64,000 bases of DNA from Taxillus chinensis (GCA_023512835.1 CM042088.1:13198078-13262077); one strand, 5' to 3'; positions 1-11,534 are shown, counted from the stretch's first letter. The notes: generated from the sequence alone by a model not told the origin. Program-made: numbers and translations.

Positions 1-545
1 CTAAAGACTTCCTATGAGTGACACCATACTTGTTCAATAATTTGTCAAACAATTTGTTGCAGAAGTGACTACCCTCATCACTAATTATAGCCCTTGGTGT
101 CCCAAAACGGCTAAAGATGTTCCTAGTAAGGAAATGAGTCACAACCCTAGCATCATTCACTCTAGTAGGAATAGCTTCTACCCACTTAGACACATAATCC
201 ACAGCAAGCAAAATGTATGAATACCCATCAGAATTGGGGAATGGCCCCATGAAGTCAATGCCCCAAATGTCAAAAATTTCAACTGGAAGGATTCCAGTTA
301 AGGGCATCTCATTTTTCCTAGACAGACCACCTACCCTTTGACATCTATCACACTTTTTGATGTATACATAGGTGTCTTTCACCATGTGAGGCCAATAAAA
401 GCCACACTGCATGATTTTAGCCACAGTTCTTTGCACCCCAAAGTGGCCCCCATAATGTGATGCATGACAATGATGAATTATGTCATCTACCTCCTCGTCA
501 AGGACACACTTTCTAATGATTTGGTCTGGACACCTCCTATAAAGA
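1..545 (-). CDS. Ath-A integrase, N-terminal half (cut by window edge)
   Basis: Integrase inserts the element's cDNA into the chromosome. In minus-strand reading order the HHCC zinc-binding segment comes first ([13 protein letters not shown], then CDRCQRVGG, roughly 320-490). The catalytic core follows, with the first Asp in WGIDFMGPF near 255 and the second in ISDEGSHF near 75. The third acidic residue (Glu) lies left of the window. I read this stretch open to the edge. It is joined to the upstream RNase H frame by a one-base shift near 548. It closely matches the integrase of Ath-F (28600-29060) and Ath-C (50300-50800). Confidence 0.75.
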
Positions 546-1140
546 ATTGGAGTCTTCCCAAATGAATTTCTTAGCATCCACTACCAATTTCTTTCTCTGG
601 TGGTAGTCTAACTGCTTGGGTATGAACCCAGTGGCTAAATAATTTTCTATGTCAGCAAACCAAGGAAGATGATGCACCTCAAACAACTTCTCATCAGGAA
701 AGTCATCTACAATGGGTAGAGACTTAGGTGCATTCTCCACACGGGAGAGGTGATCAGCCACGAAATTTAGGGCTCCCTTTGTGTCTCTAATTTCAAGGTC
801 AAATTCCTGTAAGAGGAGAACCCATCTAATCAAGCGTGGCTTCGCTTCTTTTTTAGCAAACAAATATTTCAATGCAGCATGATCGGTATAAACAATGACT
901 TTAGACCCCAAAAGGTAGGGTCTAAACTTGTTGCGACCATAAACCACAACTAAGCAACTCTTTCTCGGTGGTGGTATAATTCGTTGAGCATCATCTAAGG
1001 TCTTACTAGCATAGTAAATGACCCTAAACACCTTTTCTCGCCTTTGCCCTAAGACTACCCCCACAAGCATAATCACTCGCATTACACATTAGCTCAAAAG
1101 GTGAGCCCAGTCAAGTGTGACTATAACAAGGTGCGATGAC
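537..1140 (-). pseudogene. Ath-A RNase H domain and linker to integrase
   Basis: This degrades the RNA strand of the RNA/DNA hybrid during reverse transcription. The 181-residue frame begins inside the domain at [23 protein letters not shown]. It continues through [30 protein letters not shown] (the TDH acidic motif) and [20 protein letters not shown] (the VADHLSR signature of gypsy RNase H), then runs into the linker to the integrase zinc finger. A frameshift near 1080 separates it from the RT tail and another near 548 from integrase. Relative to Ath-B and Ath-F it carries local differences at former CAG/CTG triplets (for example around 960-990). Confidence 0.8.
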
Positions 1141-2350
1141 TAACTTACCCTTGAGGATGTTGAAAGCTTCTAAGCAATCTGCATTAAACTCAAAGCTTGT
1201 GTCTTTTTCTAACAACCTACTCATGGGTTTTGCAATTTTTGAGAAGTCCTTAATGAATCTCCTATAAAAGCCAGCATGGCCAAGGAAACTTCTCACTCCT
1301 TTTTCATTGGTTGGAGGTGGCGAGTCTCAATAGTGGAGATTTTTGCCTTGTCTACCTCCAAACCATGTGCGGACACCTTGTGCCCTAGAACTATCCCCTC
1401 GCTTACCATGAAATGGCATTTCTCCCAATTTAGGACTAGTTCCTTCTCCTCACATCTCTCTAAGACCACATCTAGATTTTTCAAGCACTGTTGGTAGGAG
1501 GAACAAACACCGAGAAGTCATCCATGAAGACCTCCATGATCTCCTCAACCAAACCCTGAAAAATAGCCATCATACACCTTTGGAAGGTGGCAGGGGCATT
1601 ACAAAGCCCAAATGGCATTCTCCTAAATGCAAATGTGCCAAAAGGGCACATAAAGGTGGTCTTTTCTTGGTCCTCGGGCTTAACCATGATCTGATTATAC
1701 CCGGAATAGCCATCTAAAAAGCAATAGTGACTATAGCCAGCTAACCTATCCAACATTTGATCAATGAAAGGAAGAGGAAAATGATCTTTCCTAGTGGCCT
1801 TGTTCAGCTTCCTATAGTCAACACACACTCTCCACCCCGTCACAGTGCGAGATGAGATCAATTCATTTTTCTCATTCTTAATCACGGTCATGCCCCCTTT
1901 CTTGGGCACAACATGCAATGGACTCACCCACTCACTATCAGAAATAGCATAAATTATACCCGCATTTTTCCATTTTAAAATTTCTTTTCTAACAACTTCT
2001 TTCATGGCAGGGTTTAATCTTCTTTGTCTTTCAAAGCTGGGTTTAAAATCATCATTCATCAAAATCTTATGCATGCAAATCCCTGGACTAATACCCCTAA
2101 TGTCTTCAATGTTCCATCCTAGGGCCTTTTTGTGTTTCCTAAGGACTTCTAGCAATTGAGTACACTCCACATCATTCAAATTAGAAGCAACAATGACAGG
2201 GAATTGATTTGTAGAGTCTAGAAATTCGTACCTTAGGTGTCCAGGCAGCTCCTTCGGTTCTGGAGCTGGAGGCACGTCATCTTCTTTCTCCTCCTCGGCT
2301 TGCTCCAAAGAGTTTGTAGTTTGCTCATCTTCCTCACTTGTCAAGTACAT
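1111..2350 (-). pseudogene. Ath-A reverse transcriptase
   Basis: The 289-residue frame (2350-1481) contains the RT palm: [60 protein letters not shown] and the catalytic box VFMDDFSVF (Y/F-x-D-D with both Asp present). The thumb/connection ([46 protein letters not shown]) follows in two further frames down to 1111. Shifts near 1490 and 1300 interrupt it, both beside triplets that read CAG or CTG in Ath-B. The match to Athila-type RT is strong ([19 protein letters not shown]). As read, it cannot make one continuous protein. Confidence 0.88.
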
Positions 2351-2890
2351 CTCTTCATCTTGTTGAGCTTCTATGAGTGAAGGGCTCCATTATTGGTGGT
2401 GGTAATTTCTTCCGCCAAGTAATCTTCCACCAATTCCTCAAGGTCTTCAACCCAAAGGCAATCCTCCTCCTCTTGACCTTGCAAAGCCTTCCCCATGTGG
2501 AAGACTAAGGTCTCCTCATTAATTCTCGAGTTAGCTGCCCTTGAGCAACATCAATCAATGCACAACCCGTTCGAGAAACGGTCTTCCAAGGAGTAGCTGA
2601 ACTCCTCTATCTTCTTCCATCTCCAAAACTACAAAGTCCGCCGGAAATATGAAGGAACCCACTTTGACTAACACGTCTTCAATTATCCCTTCAGGCCTTC
2701 CAGGAGACCGGTCAAAGAACCGCAATGATATGGAAGTGGGCTTCATGCCCTTAAGCCCAAGCCGCTTATACAAAGCGAAGGAGATCAAATTGTTGCTGGC
2801 CCCTAAATCACATAGGGCCCGTCTTCGCGGTGCATTGCCAATCACACAAGGGAGATTAAAGCTGCCCGGATCTTTATGCTTGGTGGGCAA
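2351..2890 (-). pseudogene. Ath-A aspartic protease and acidic linker
   Basis: This retropepsin-like protease would process the Gag-Pol polyprotein. The active-site motif LCDLGAS sits near 2790-2812. Downstream come ADFVVLEMEEDRGVQLLLGRPFLERVVH and then an acidic linker towards RT (2351-2550) that matches Ath-B and Ath-C but is out of frame here. Residues changed relative to the other copies (for example RFFDRSPGRP instead of QFADRSTGRP) coincide with CTG/CAG triplets. A frameshift near 2560 breaks the junction with the linker. Confidence 0.75.
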
Positions 2891-4793
2891 ACTCGTTGAA
2901 CAACACTGCTCACCTCGTTACTGACTGCCACCGTCTCATGATCCCCATATTTCCTCTTCTTCTTCACAAAATCTTTAATGTATTTTCTGTACCTAGGCAT
3001 CTGCTCCAAGATTTCCACAAATGGAATGTTAATTTCAAGCTTCGTAAACAAACTCAGAAAGCGCTCATACTCTTCCTCAACCCTCCGGGCTCCTCGGCCT
3101 GCGAGGAAATGGCATAGTAGGCTTGAGCTCTTGCTTCTGTTCTTCAGCTTATTCTGTCTTGACTCGGTTGCTTGTCCTTCTTTTTTTTGCACTCTTTCTT
3201 CACCTTTATCTGATTTTCCTTGGTCATCGACTTCCAAGGGACTGCTCTGTTCTTCCGGAATTGCCTTCTTCTTAGGCTCTTCTGCTTCATTCGGTGTCTT
3301 CCCGCTCCTTAGAGTGATAGCCTTGCAACTCTCCTTGGGGTTCACCTCGGTGTCACTTGGAAAAGTATTGGTTGACACCCTTTGATTAGCATTCTTTGGC
3401 CATACTCACAAGTAACTTCTCCATATTCTTAATTGAAGATTCTATGGTGACTACCCTTTCCTCCAAATTATCCTCTCTTTTGGTTGGCTCATCCACATTC
3501 CGATATACCCTTCCTCTTTCTTGTTGAGGCCGAGGCCGTTTTCTTCTCGAATCCCGGAGGTGGGTGTAAATAATTATCCGTAGCATACGGATTCCGCTTC
3601 ATCCCTGGGGGGCACATATTTGTACTGAAATGAGGTATCTCCCCCTCGGTTCCGAGTTCTCCGAAATGGTTGAGATTGCTGCTGATTCCGGTTGTACCCT
3701 TGTTGTTGTTGTTGAGGATAAAATTCCTGTTTCTGGTACAAGCCCTTTCCTCCAACATAATTTGCTTCTTCAGCCCACTCCAGCCTTGCTCAACTACTGG
3801 TAAAGCTTGTTGTGATCCTTCAACTTTAAGAGCCAATACTTCCATGCCTTTCACTAAAGCTTGAATCTATGCTTGCACATCATTGGAAGAATTTTCAACC
3901 GAAGCTATCTTCTCCCTCGGCTTTGAAGTACGCACATTAGACCACCGCCAATCGGCTAATGACAGCCTCTCCAAGAGCTCTGTCTTGCGTCAGGCTCTAG
4001 GTTCATCAAGCATCCTCCAGGAATGCATTCACCTTGTCTTGTGAATGGGACTGGAAGACCTGTGTAGAAAGATTCAATTTGAATCCACCGGGGTCTTCCA
4101 TGATCAGGGCATCTTCTCACTAAGTCTTTGAAACGCTCCCAAGCTTCATGAAGAGTCTCCATCTCATCTTGCCTGAACCTGCTAATCTCTCCTCTGAGCT
4201 GGATCACCTTGGAAGGAGGGAAGTACTTTGACATGAACTTGGTCCGCATCTCCTCCCAAGTGTTGATTGAACCTCGCTGGCAGATCGTTGAACCAGCCCA
4301 GAGCTCTATCCCTTAAAGAGAAAGGGAAAAGCCTTAGCTTTATTGCCTCCTCCGACACATTGTTGATCTTGATGGTGTCGCACACCTGGTAGAACCTCAT
4401 CAAATGCTTGGTGCGGATCATCCACGGCTGTTCCTCCAAACGCGTTGTTGCTCACCATGTTGATCAATGCCGGCTTCACTCGAAGCTATTTGCTTGGACT
4501 CTTGTCTGCCGAATCCCGAAATAATGGTCCGACATCATCGGCCTTGCATAATCTAAGAAGGTTCTGGGCATAAACCCATTACCCTCTTCTTCTGGATATT
4601 GGCCATTGTAATTGGCCCCTCCTTGCGGTGCACCACCATCAGGTCTGAGATCTGCCATCAGATCGCCTACGGATTGCTCCAAGCCTTGCAATGCTTCTTC
4701 AGCCTCACGTGCTGCTTCCCTAGCTGCTCTACGCCGAGCTCTGAACAACCTTTCAGGTTCCCGAGTAAATTGTATATCCTCCTCTCTTTGCAT
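2842..4793 (-). pseudogene. Ath-A gag (capsid/nucleocapsid polyprotein)
   Basis: The structural protein that packages element RNA. The likely start is ATG at 4793 (MQREEDIQFTREPERLFRARRR), an Arg/Ala/Glu-rich N-terminus, followed by a Gly-rich stretch (DGGAPQGGANYNGQYPEEEG). The capsid-like core reads HLMRFYQVCDTIKINNVSEE and LFPFSLRDRALGWFNDLPA (about 4182-4439), then PPSKVIQLRGEISRFRQDE (about 4150-4220). The C-terminal part carries the hallmark SCKAITLRSGK (about 3310-3345) and FVEILEQMPRYRKYIKDFVKKKRKYG before the protease. No CCHC knuckle is visible. At least four frameshifts split it. Confidence 0.85.
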
Positions 4794-4980
4794 GCACAAC
4801 TAGGAATCCTTGATGTATATTCCTATAAAACAACAAGAACACACCTAGCAGCTCCGAACAATGCAAAATAAACAAATAAAGAACACAAAATAATAGAAAA
4901 TAAAAGACAAAATAAAACACCAAGATCAGAATTCAAACAATTTGACTCAATGTTGATTTTAAAAACTAGTTAACCATTGA

Positions 4981-5002
4981 ATCCCCGGCAACGGTGCCAA
5001 TT
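4981..5002 (-). other. Ath-A primer-binding site (tRNA-Asp-like)
   Basis: On the minus strand, two bases after the LTR end TGTCA, the sequence reads TTGGCACCGTTGCCGGGGAT. It resembles the 3' end of plant tRNA-Asp (TGGCGCCGTTGCCGGGG...), with A in place of G in GGCGCC. Minus-strand cDNA synthesis would be primed here. The primer assignment comes from general knowledge of Athila elements. Confidence 0.8.
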
Positions 5003-6509
5003 TGACAGACAAGATTTTTAGCCTCTCTAAAAGAGCTAGCTAATGTCGTTAAATCTCTCTTCAACATAATAAATTCCCTAAGTTTGCACTAAAAGAATAG
5101 CAGCAAGCAAGGGGTCGAACCCACAGGGATTAGCCTAGTTCTCTAGTTCTCAAATCAAAACACCCAATTATTCTTGTACTATAAAATGTCTTGGCAAAAA
5201 GTTTTCTTTTTTAAACTAAAGATCTAATTTTTATGTGGTTTTCTGAATAAACAAAGAAAGTAAACTGATTTTAGGATTAAGATTCAAGGATTAAAAGCAT
5301 CTAGGGTCACAATTTCACCTCCCTATGTTATCTTTACTGGTTCATGGTATTAGGGTTGTCTGATTGAAAACATGCTAAACACAAGCCAAGGACAACAAAT
5401 GGTCATTGAGGTCCTTTTAAGAGTTGTATGCCAGAATGGTCATCTAAACACACAAACATGCAAAGCCAATAAATCATACTTGCAAAAGGATAATGATCAC
5501 ACCAATTACAAATAAGTTATGAATCTCAATCCGCCCCAGACTAGGGCTAAGAATACCAAGGTGTACATCCAAAGATAGAATTAAGAACAGATTCATAAAA
5601 CATGCAAAACTCAATCATCTAAACCCAATATTCATAAACACAGCAAAGCAACAAGGGGGCTACATTGCTCCCCTAGATTAAAAGACTACTCACGCATGAT
5701 TACAAGCAAAACCATAGCAGAAAAGCTCAATATCTTCTTCTTGATCACGCGCACAGCAAAGCTTCAAATCCAGGCTCCAAAATCCGCGACGGCTGCTGCG
5801 ACGGCAGCGACGGCTGCTCTCCTAGGTCAAGGAGCACCTCCAAGTCGTGGAGCCTCTCTCTCTCTCTCTAAAAACGTGTAGGGGGTTAGCAATGGCTAGC
5901 AGAGGCGTGGAGGCTTGTATTTATAGAGTTTGGATGGGCTTTGAGGTGTGTACCCTAGCCCATTTATCAAAACGGCGTAGTTTTGATAAGTGACACTCGA
6001 AACTTTAAAATCTCTATCTTTCATCCACAATTTGGACTTGGGCCTTCAAGAACAAATGATCAGCATAGAAAAACGATAGGATCGGTCCAAAAATATCTCT
6101 GCACGCCAATTTGCACGTGATATGGTGAATTCACGTGCACCTCCAAATCAGCTCAAACTTCTCCCCAAGCTTCCTTGCATCCTGTAGAGGCCTGAGAGGC
6201 AAAAATAGGCTTGCACGTGAAATGGGTTAATTCACGTGCAGCTTCGAATGCTCTGAAATTTCTGTGGTAGGTAGAGTACATCATTCTAAGAAACTTTTGT
6301 TCTTGCACGCCAATTGCTTGAGGCCATCTACTATGTCAAAAGTGAGGTCCAAAATCTGCCAAAACAGCTTAAAAACGCATGTATTTGCAACTAGCATCTT
6401 CCTAGGGGTTAGAGCAAATATATATGATATATGAAGCAATAAGGCTCTAATTATGCTCTTAAACATCCTAAATAAACACTAGAATAACGGCATAAAATGC
6501 ACATTATCA
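5003..6509 (-). repeat. Ath-A 5' LTR (1507 bp)
   Basis: The minus-strand LTR starts TGATAATGTGCATTTTATG (6509) and ends TCTTGTCTGTCA (5003). U3 holds inverted pairs of ACGTGAATT-type motifs (6115-6240) and a palindrome ATCAAAAC-N6-GTTTTGAT at 5966-5987. A TATA-like TATAAATAC lies near 5920. A (CT)n run follows at 5852-5869. U5 includes a block shared by all Athila LTRs here (for example CACAATTTCACCTCCCTATG near 5310). Confidence 0.9.
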
Positions 6510-7160
6510 ATCCCCAAAGTGGCCCCCATATTGTGATGCATGACAATGATGTATTATGTCATCTACCTCCTCCTCAAGGACACACTTTCTAATGATTCGA
6601 TCAGAACACCTCCTATAAAGAATTGGGTCTTCCCAAATGAATTTCTTAGCATCCACTACCAATTTCTTTCTCTGGTGGTAGTCTAACTGCTTGGGTATGA
6701 ACCCAGTGGCTAAATAATTTGCTATGTCAGCAAACCAAGGAAGATGATGCACCTCAAACAACTTCTCATCAGGAAAGTCATCTACAATGGGTAGAGACTT
6801 AGGTGCATTCTCCACACGGGAGAGGTGATCAGCCACAGAATTTAGGGCTCCCTTTGTGTCTCTAATTTCAACGTCAAATTCCTGTAAGAGGAGAACCCAC
6901 CTAATCAAGCGTGTCTTAGCTTCTTTTTTAGCAAACAAATATTTCAATGCAGCATGATCAGTATAAACAATGACTTTAGACCCCAAAAGGTAAGGTCTAA
7001 ACTTGTTGCAGCCATAAACCACGGCTAGCAACTCTTTCTCAGTGGTGGTATAGTTCTGTTGAGCATCATCTAAGGTCTTACTAGCATAGTAAATGACCCT
7101 AAACACCTTTTCTCGCCTTTGCCCTAAGACTACCCCCACAAGATAATCACTCGCATCACA
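6507..7160 (-). pseudogene. Ath-B RNase H and start of integrase zinc finger
   Basis: A 210-residue frame beginning [23 protein letters not shown]. It has the RNase H landmarks [14 protein letters not shown] (catalytic Glu region), VIYTDH-like [14 protein letters not shown] and [17 protein letters not shown]. It then runs through [26 protein letters not shown] into the [13 protein letters not shown] start of the integrase zinc finger, where Ath-A interrupts it. It is cleaner than the same region of Ath-A. A frameshift near 7140-7165 separates it from the RT connection domain, and the N-terminal acidic motif (CDASDY in relatives) falls in that break. Confidence 0.82.
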
Positions 7161-7162
7161 CT

Positions 7163-8697
7163 TTAGCTCAAAAGGTGAGCCCAGTCAGGTGTGACTATAA
7201 CAGGTGCGATGACTAACTTACCCTTGAGGATGTTGAAAGCTTCTAAGCAATCTGCATTAAACTCAAAGCTTGTGTCTTTTTCTAACAACCTACTCATGGG
7301 TTTTGCAATTTTTGAGAAGTCCTTAATGAATCTCCTATAAAAGCCAGCATGGCCAAGGAAACTTCTCACTCCTTTTTCATCGGTTGGAGGTGGCAGAGTC
7401 TCAATACTAGAGATTTTTGCCTTGTCTACCTCCAAACCATGTGGAGACGCCTTGTGCCCTAGAACTATCCCCTCAGTTACCATGAAATGGCATTTTTCCA
7501 ATTTAGGACTAATTCCTTCTCCTCACATCTCTCTAAGACGACATCTAGATTTTTCAAGCACTGTTGGTAGGAGGAACCAAACACCGAGAAGTCATCCATG
7601 AAGACCTCCATGATCTCCTCAACCAAACCCTGAAAAATAGCCATCATACACCTTTGGAAGGTGGCAGGGGCATTACAAAGCCCAAATGGCATTCTCCTAA
7701 ATGCAAATGTGCCAAAAGGGCACGTGAAGGTGGTCTTTTCTTGGTCCTCGGGCTTAACCATGATCTGATTATACCCGGAATAGCCATCTAAAAAGCAATA
7801 GTGACTATAGCCAGCTAACCTATCCAACATTTGGTCAATGAAAGGAAGAGGAAAATGATCCTTCCTAGTACCCTTGTTCAGCTTTCTATAGTCAACACAC
7901 ACTCTCCACCCCGTCACAGTGCGAGATGGGATCAATTCATTTTTCTCATTCTTAATCACGGTCATGCCCCCTTTCTTGGGCACAACATGCAATGGACTCA
8001 CCCACTCATTATCAGAGATAGCATAAATTATACCCGCATTTTTCCATTTTAAAATTTCTTTTCTAACAACTTCTTTCATGGCAGGGTTTAATCTTCTTTG
8101 TCTTTCAGCAGTGGGTTTAAAATCATCATTCATTAAAATTTTATGCATGCAAATCCCTGGACTAATACCCCTAATGTCTTCAATGTTCCATCCTAGGGCC
8201 TTTTTATGTTTCCTAAGGACCTCTAGCAATTGAGTACACTCCACATCATTCAAATTAGAAGCAACAATGACAGGGAATTGATTTGTAGAGTCTAGAAATT
8301 CGTACCTTAGGTGTCCAGGAAGCTCCTTCAGTTCTGGAGCTGGAGGCACGTCATCTTCTTTCTCCTCCTCAGCCTGCTCCAAAGAGTTTGTAGTTTGCTC
8401 ATCTTCCTCAGCTGTCAAGTACATCTCTTCATCTCGTTGAGCTTCTATAAGCTGAAGGGCTCCATTATTGGTGGTGGTAATTTCTTCTGCCAAGTAGTCT
8501 TCCACCAATTCCTCAAGGTTTTCAACCCAAAGGCAATCCTCCTCCTCTTGACCTTGCAAAGCCTTCCCCATGTGGAAGACTAAGGTCTCCTCATTAATTC
8601 TCAGAGTTAGCTGCCCTTGAGCAACATCAATCAATGCACAACCCGTTCTGAGAAACGGTCTTCCAAGGAGTAGCTGAACTCCTCTATCTTCTTCCAT
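7163..8697 (-). pseudogene. Ath-B reverse transcriptase with protease tail
   Basis: The long frame 8697-7477 (406 aa) begins in the protease tail (MEEDRGVQLLLGRPFLRTGCALIDV), crosses the acidic linker (EEDEQTTNSLEQAEEEKEDD) and enters RT. Visible RT motifs are [75 protein letters not shown] and the catalytic VFMDDFSVFGS. The frame stops near 7477, in the sequence reading WKNAISW. The remainder continues in an overlapping frame, 7501-7163 ([33 protein letters not shown]). One indel near 7490 is therefore the only break in RT. Confidence 0.9.
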
Positions 8698-9000
8698 ATC
8701 CTAAACTACAAAGTCCACTGGAAATATGAAGGAACCCACTTTGACTAACACGTCGTCAATTATCCCTTCAGGCCTTCCAGTAGACCGGTCAGCAAACTGC
8801 AATGATATGGAAGTGGGCTTCATGCCCGTAAGCCCAAGCTGCTTGTACAAAGCAAAGGAGATCAAATTGATGCTGGCCCCTAAATCACATAAGGCCTGCT
8901 ACTGCGGTGCATTGGCAATCACACAAGGGAGATTAAAACTACCCGGATCTTTATGCTTGATGGGCAAACTCTGTTGAACAACACTGCTCACCTCGTTAGT
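8698..9000 (-). pseudogene. Ath-B protease active-site region
   Basis: The minus strand reads through the protease catalytic motif LCDLGAS (about 8870-8895) and flanking YKQLGLTGMKPTSISLQF and DRSTGRPEGIIDDVLVKVG, equivalent to the proteases of Ath-A, Ath-C and Ath-F. A stop near 8700 (TTTAGG instead of TTTTGG) and one or more shifts upstream prevent a continuous frame. Order and sequence show it belongs with the downstream RT frame. Confidence 0.72.
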
Positions 9001-9698
9001 GGATCGCCACCGTCTCATGATCCCCATATTTCCTCTTCTTCGTCACAAAATCTTTGATGTATTTTCTGTACCTAGGCATCTGCTCCAAGATTTCCACAAA
9101 TGGAATGTTAATTTCAAGCTTCTCGAACAAACTCAGGAAGCGCTCATACTCTTCCTCAACCCTCTAGTTCCTCACCCTCTGAGGAAATGGCATGGAAGGC
9201 CTGAGCTCTTGCTTCTGTTCTTCAGCTATTCTGTCTTGACTCAGCTGCTTGTCCTTCTTTTCTTGCACTCTTTCTTCAGCTTTATCTGATTTTCCTTGGT
9301 CATCAGCTTCCAAGGGTCTGCTCTGTTCTTCTGGATTTGCCTTCTTCTTAGGCTCCTCAGCTTCTTTAAGTGCCTTCCCGCTTCTTAGAGTAATAGCCTT
9401 GCAGCTCTCCTTGGGGTTCACCTTAGTATCACTTGGAAAAGATTTAGCTGAGACTCCTTGATTTACATTCTGGGCCAAACTCACAAGCAACTTTTCTATA
9501 TTCTTCATTGAAGATTCTATGGTGACTACCCTTTCCTCCAAATTATCCTCTCTTTTGGTTGGCTCTTCCACATTCTGATATACCCTTCCTCTTTGCTGTT
9601 GAGGCTGAGGCTGTTTCTGCTCGAATCCTGGAGGTGGGTGTAAATAATTATCCGTAGCATATGGATTCTGCTTCATCCCTGGGGGCACATATTTGTAC
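9001..9698 (-). pseudogene. Ath-B gag, C-terminal part
   Basis: The 174-residue frame 9688-9164 begins MPPGMKQNPYATDNYLHPPPGF. It continues through PTKREDNLEERVVTIESSMK, the Athila gag hallmark SCKAITLRSGKALKEAEE and a Lys/Glu/Gln-rich segment (SDKAEERVQEKKDKQLSQDR). A stop near 9164 (CTAG) separates it from the VEEEYERFLSLF and FVEILEQMPRYRKYIKDF segment found at 9030-9160. Similarity to other gag copies ends at about 9698, so the capsid core is missing. Confidence 0.78.
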
Positions 9699-11534
9699 CA
9701 AGCGTCTGGGTGCTGCTTTATCCTTTGTGAGAACTTAAAGGGAAACTAAGTGCTGTGTTAGCATGGACTGCTTACCGATATCTGAATTTTCAGTAAGGAA
9801 ATTGCATGGTTGTTGGACTTAGGGATATGGAAATGAATGAACTAAGCTATGACTCATTTCGGTTGCTTAAAATGCCCATTTCATCATGATAGAGTTGCAT
9901 GCTTGGGAAACCATGACTCTCCTTGATTGATATTTTATTTTTCTTCCCGTTTGACTGAGTGTTTATTTTATTTCTGCATACTTGTATGTTTTTGCTTGAG
10001 GACAAGCAATGGTTCAAGTGTGGTGTATTTGATAACGTGCATTTTATGCCGTTATTCTAGTGTTTATGTAGGGTGTTTAAGAGCATGATTAGAGTCTTAT
10101 TGTATTATATTTCACATATATCTGCTCTAACCCCTAGGAAGATGCTATTTGCAAATACATGCATTTTTAAGCTGTTTTGGTAGGTTTTGGAGATCACTTT
10201 TGACCAAGTATATGGCCTCAAACCAATTGGCGTGCAGAACAAACATTTCTCAGCATGATATCCGCTATCTCCCACAGAAGTTTCAGAGCAATCGGACGTG
10301 AACGCCAATTGGACTGAAATGGCGTGCAAGCATATGTTTGCGTATCTGCCTTCTTCAAGATGCAAGGACGCTTGGGGAAGAATTTCATCTAATTTGGAGC
10401 TGCACGCCAATTGGGCATATGACGTTCAAATTGACGTGCAACCATATTTTTGCACCGATCCAGTCATTTTTTTATGCTGATCATTCTTTCCTAAAGGGCC
10501 TTGTCCATATTGTGCTTGGATTGAGAGATTTTAAAGTTTGTAGTGTCATTTATCAAAACTACGTCGTTTTGATAGATGGGCTAGGGTACACTTTATAACA
10601 CACATCAAGGCCCATCCATTCTCTATAAATAGAGGTTCTACACGTCCAAGAAGGGGGGGCTACACATTCCACACGTTTTTAAAGAGAGAGAGACGTTTTG
10701 GAGGCTGTTCCCGACCTTGGAGAGAAGCCGTCGTAGCCGTCGCGGATTTTGGAAACTTGGGTTGAAGCTTTGCTGTGCGTGTGGAAAAGAAGAAGATGTT
10801 GAGCTTTTCTAGCTTTGTGTTTGCTTGTAATCATGTGTGAGTAGTTTCCTTTATCTAGGGGAGCAATGTAGCCCCCTATGTTGTCAAACTGATTGATTGA
10901 ATTTTGAGTTTGTTTAATTGAGATTGCATGTTTTATGGATCTGTTCTTATCTTTTAATATCTGGGCTGTACACCTGGGTTTTCTTAGCCTTAGTCTGAGG
11001 CTGATCTTTGATTCATAACTTATTTGTGATTGGTGTGACCATTATCCTATCATGGGTATGATAATTAGGCTTTGCATGTTGATGTCATGATGACCATTCA
11101 GGCAGACAGCACTTAGAAGGGCTGGCAATGACTAATTGCAGTACCTTGGCTTAGTTATAGCATGTTATCAATTAAATAATCTCAAGAACCTTAAAATCAG
11201 TAGAAACGGCATAGGGAGGTGAAGTTGTGACCCTAGATGCCTTTAATCCTTGAATCTTAATCCTAAAATTAATTTGCTTTCTTTGTTTATTCAGAAAACC
11301 AAATAAAAATTAGATCTTTAGTGATAAAAAAGAAAACTTTTTGCCAAGACATTTTATAGGGCAAGAGTAATTGGGTGTTTTGATTTAAGAACTAGAAAAC
11401 TAGGCTAATCCCTGTGGGTTCGACCCCTTGCTTGCTGCTATTCTTTTAGTGCAAACTTAGGGAATTTATTATCTTGAACAGAGATTTAACAACATTAGCT
11501 AGCTCTTTTAGAGAGGCTAAAAATCTGTTTGTCA
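9699..11534 (+). mobile_element. Ath-E: 3' end of a plus-strand Athila element
   Basis: It consists of about 330 bp of 3' UTR (9699-10029) plus an LTR (10030-11534). The UTR matches the last part of the UTRs of Ath-C, Ath-D and Ath-F (GAACTTAAAGGGAAACTA, AGGACAAGCAATGGTTCAAG). Everything 5' of 9699 is gone and replaced by inverted Ath-B gag, so this is a truncation or rearrangement joint, not a normal insertion boundary. No TSD can be tested. Confidence 0.82.
10030..11534 (+). repeat. Ath-E 3' LTR (1505 bp)
   Basis: It begins TGATAACGTGCATTTTATG and ends AAAATCTGTTTGTCA. It contains the palindrome ATCAAAAC-N6-GTTTTGAT at 10552-10573 and a TATA-like CTATAAATAG at about 10622-10631. U3 differs most from the other Athila LTRs here (ACGCCAATTGG motifs in place of several ACGTGAATT motifs, around 10220-10440), so it looks like an older or separate subfamily. 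Confidence 0.88.

Larger units (their letters stand above)
1..6509 (-). mobile_element. Ath-A: Athila-type LTR retrotransposon, 5' two thirds
   Basis: Read on the minus strand, this is 5' LTR (5003-6509), primer-binding site, gag, protease, reverse transcriptase, RNase H and integrase. The left edge of the window cuts the element inside the integrase core, so the 3' region and 3' LTR lie outside. The order is that of Ty3/gypsy, and the RT and gag motifs match the Athila group without a chromodomain. The right end of its LTR abuts the integrase of Ath-B at 6510, so Ath-A inserted into Ath-B. The partner target-site duplication would lie outside the window. Coding frames are broken several times. 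Confidence 0.88.
6510..9698 (-). mobile_element. Ath-B: internal fragment of an Athila-type element
   Basis: This has no LTR inside the window. It starts abruptly at 6510 in the integrase zinc-finger region, where Ath-A inserted, and ends abruptly near 9698 in the middle of gag, where sequence of opposite orientation (Ath-E 3' UTR) begins. The order on the minus strand is gag C-terminus, protease, RT, RNase H and start of integrase. The rest of its integrase should lie left of Ath-A, outside the window. It has the longest uninterrupted pol frame of the window (406 residues). Confidence 0.85.
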
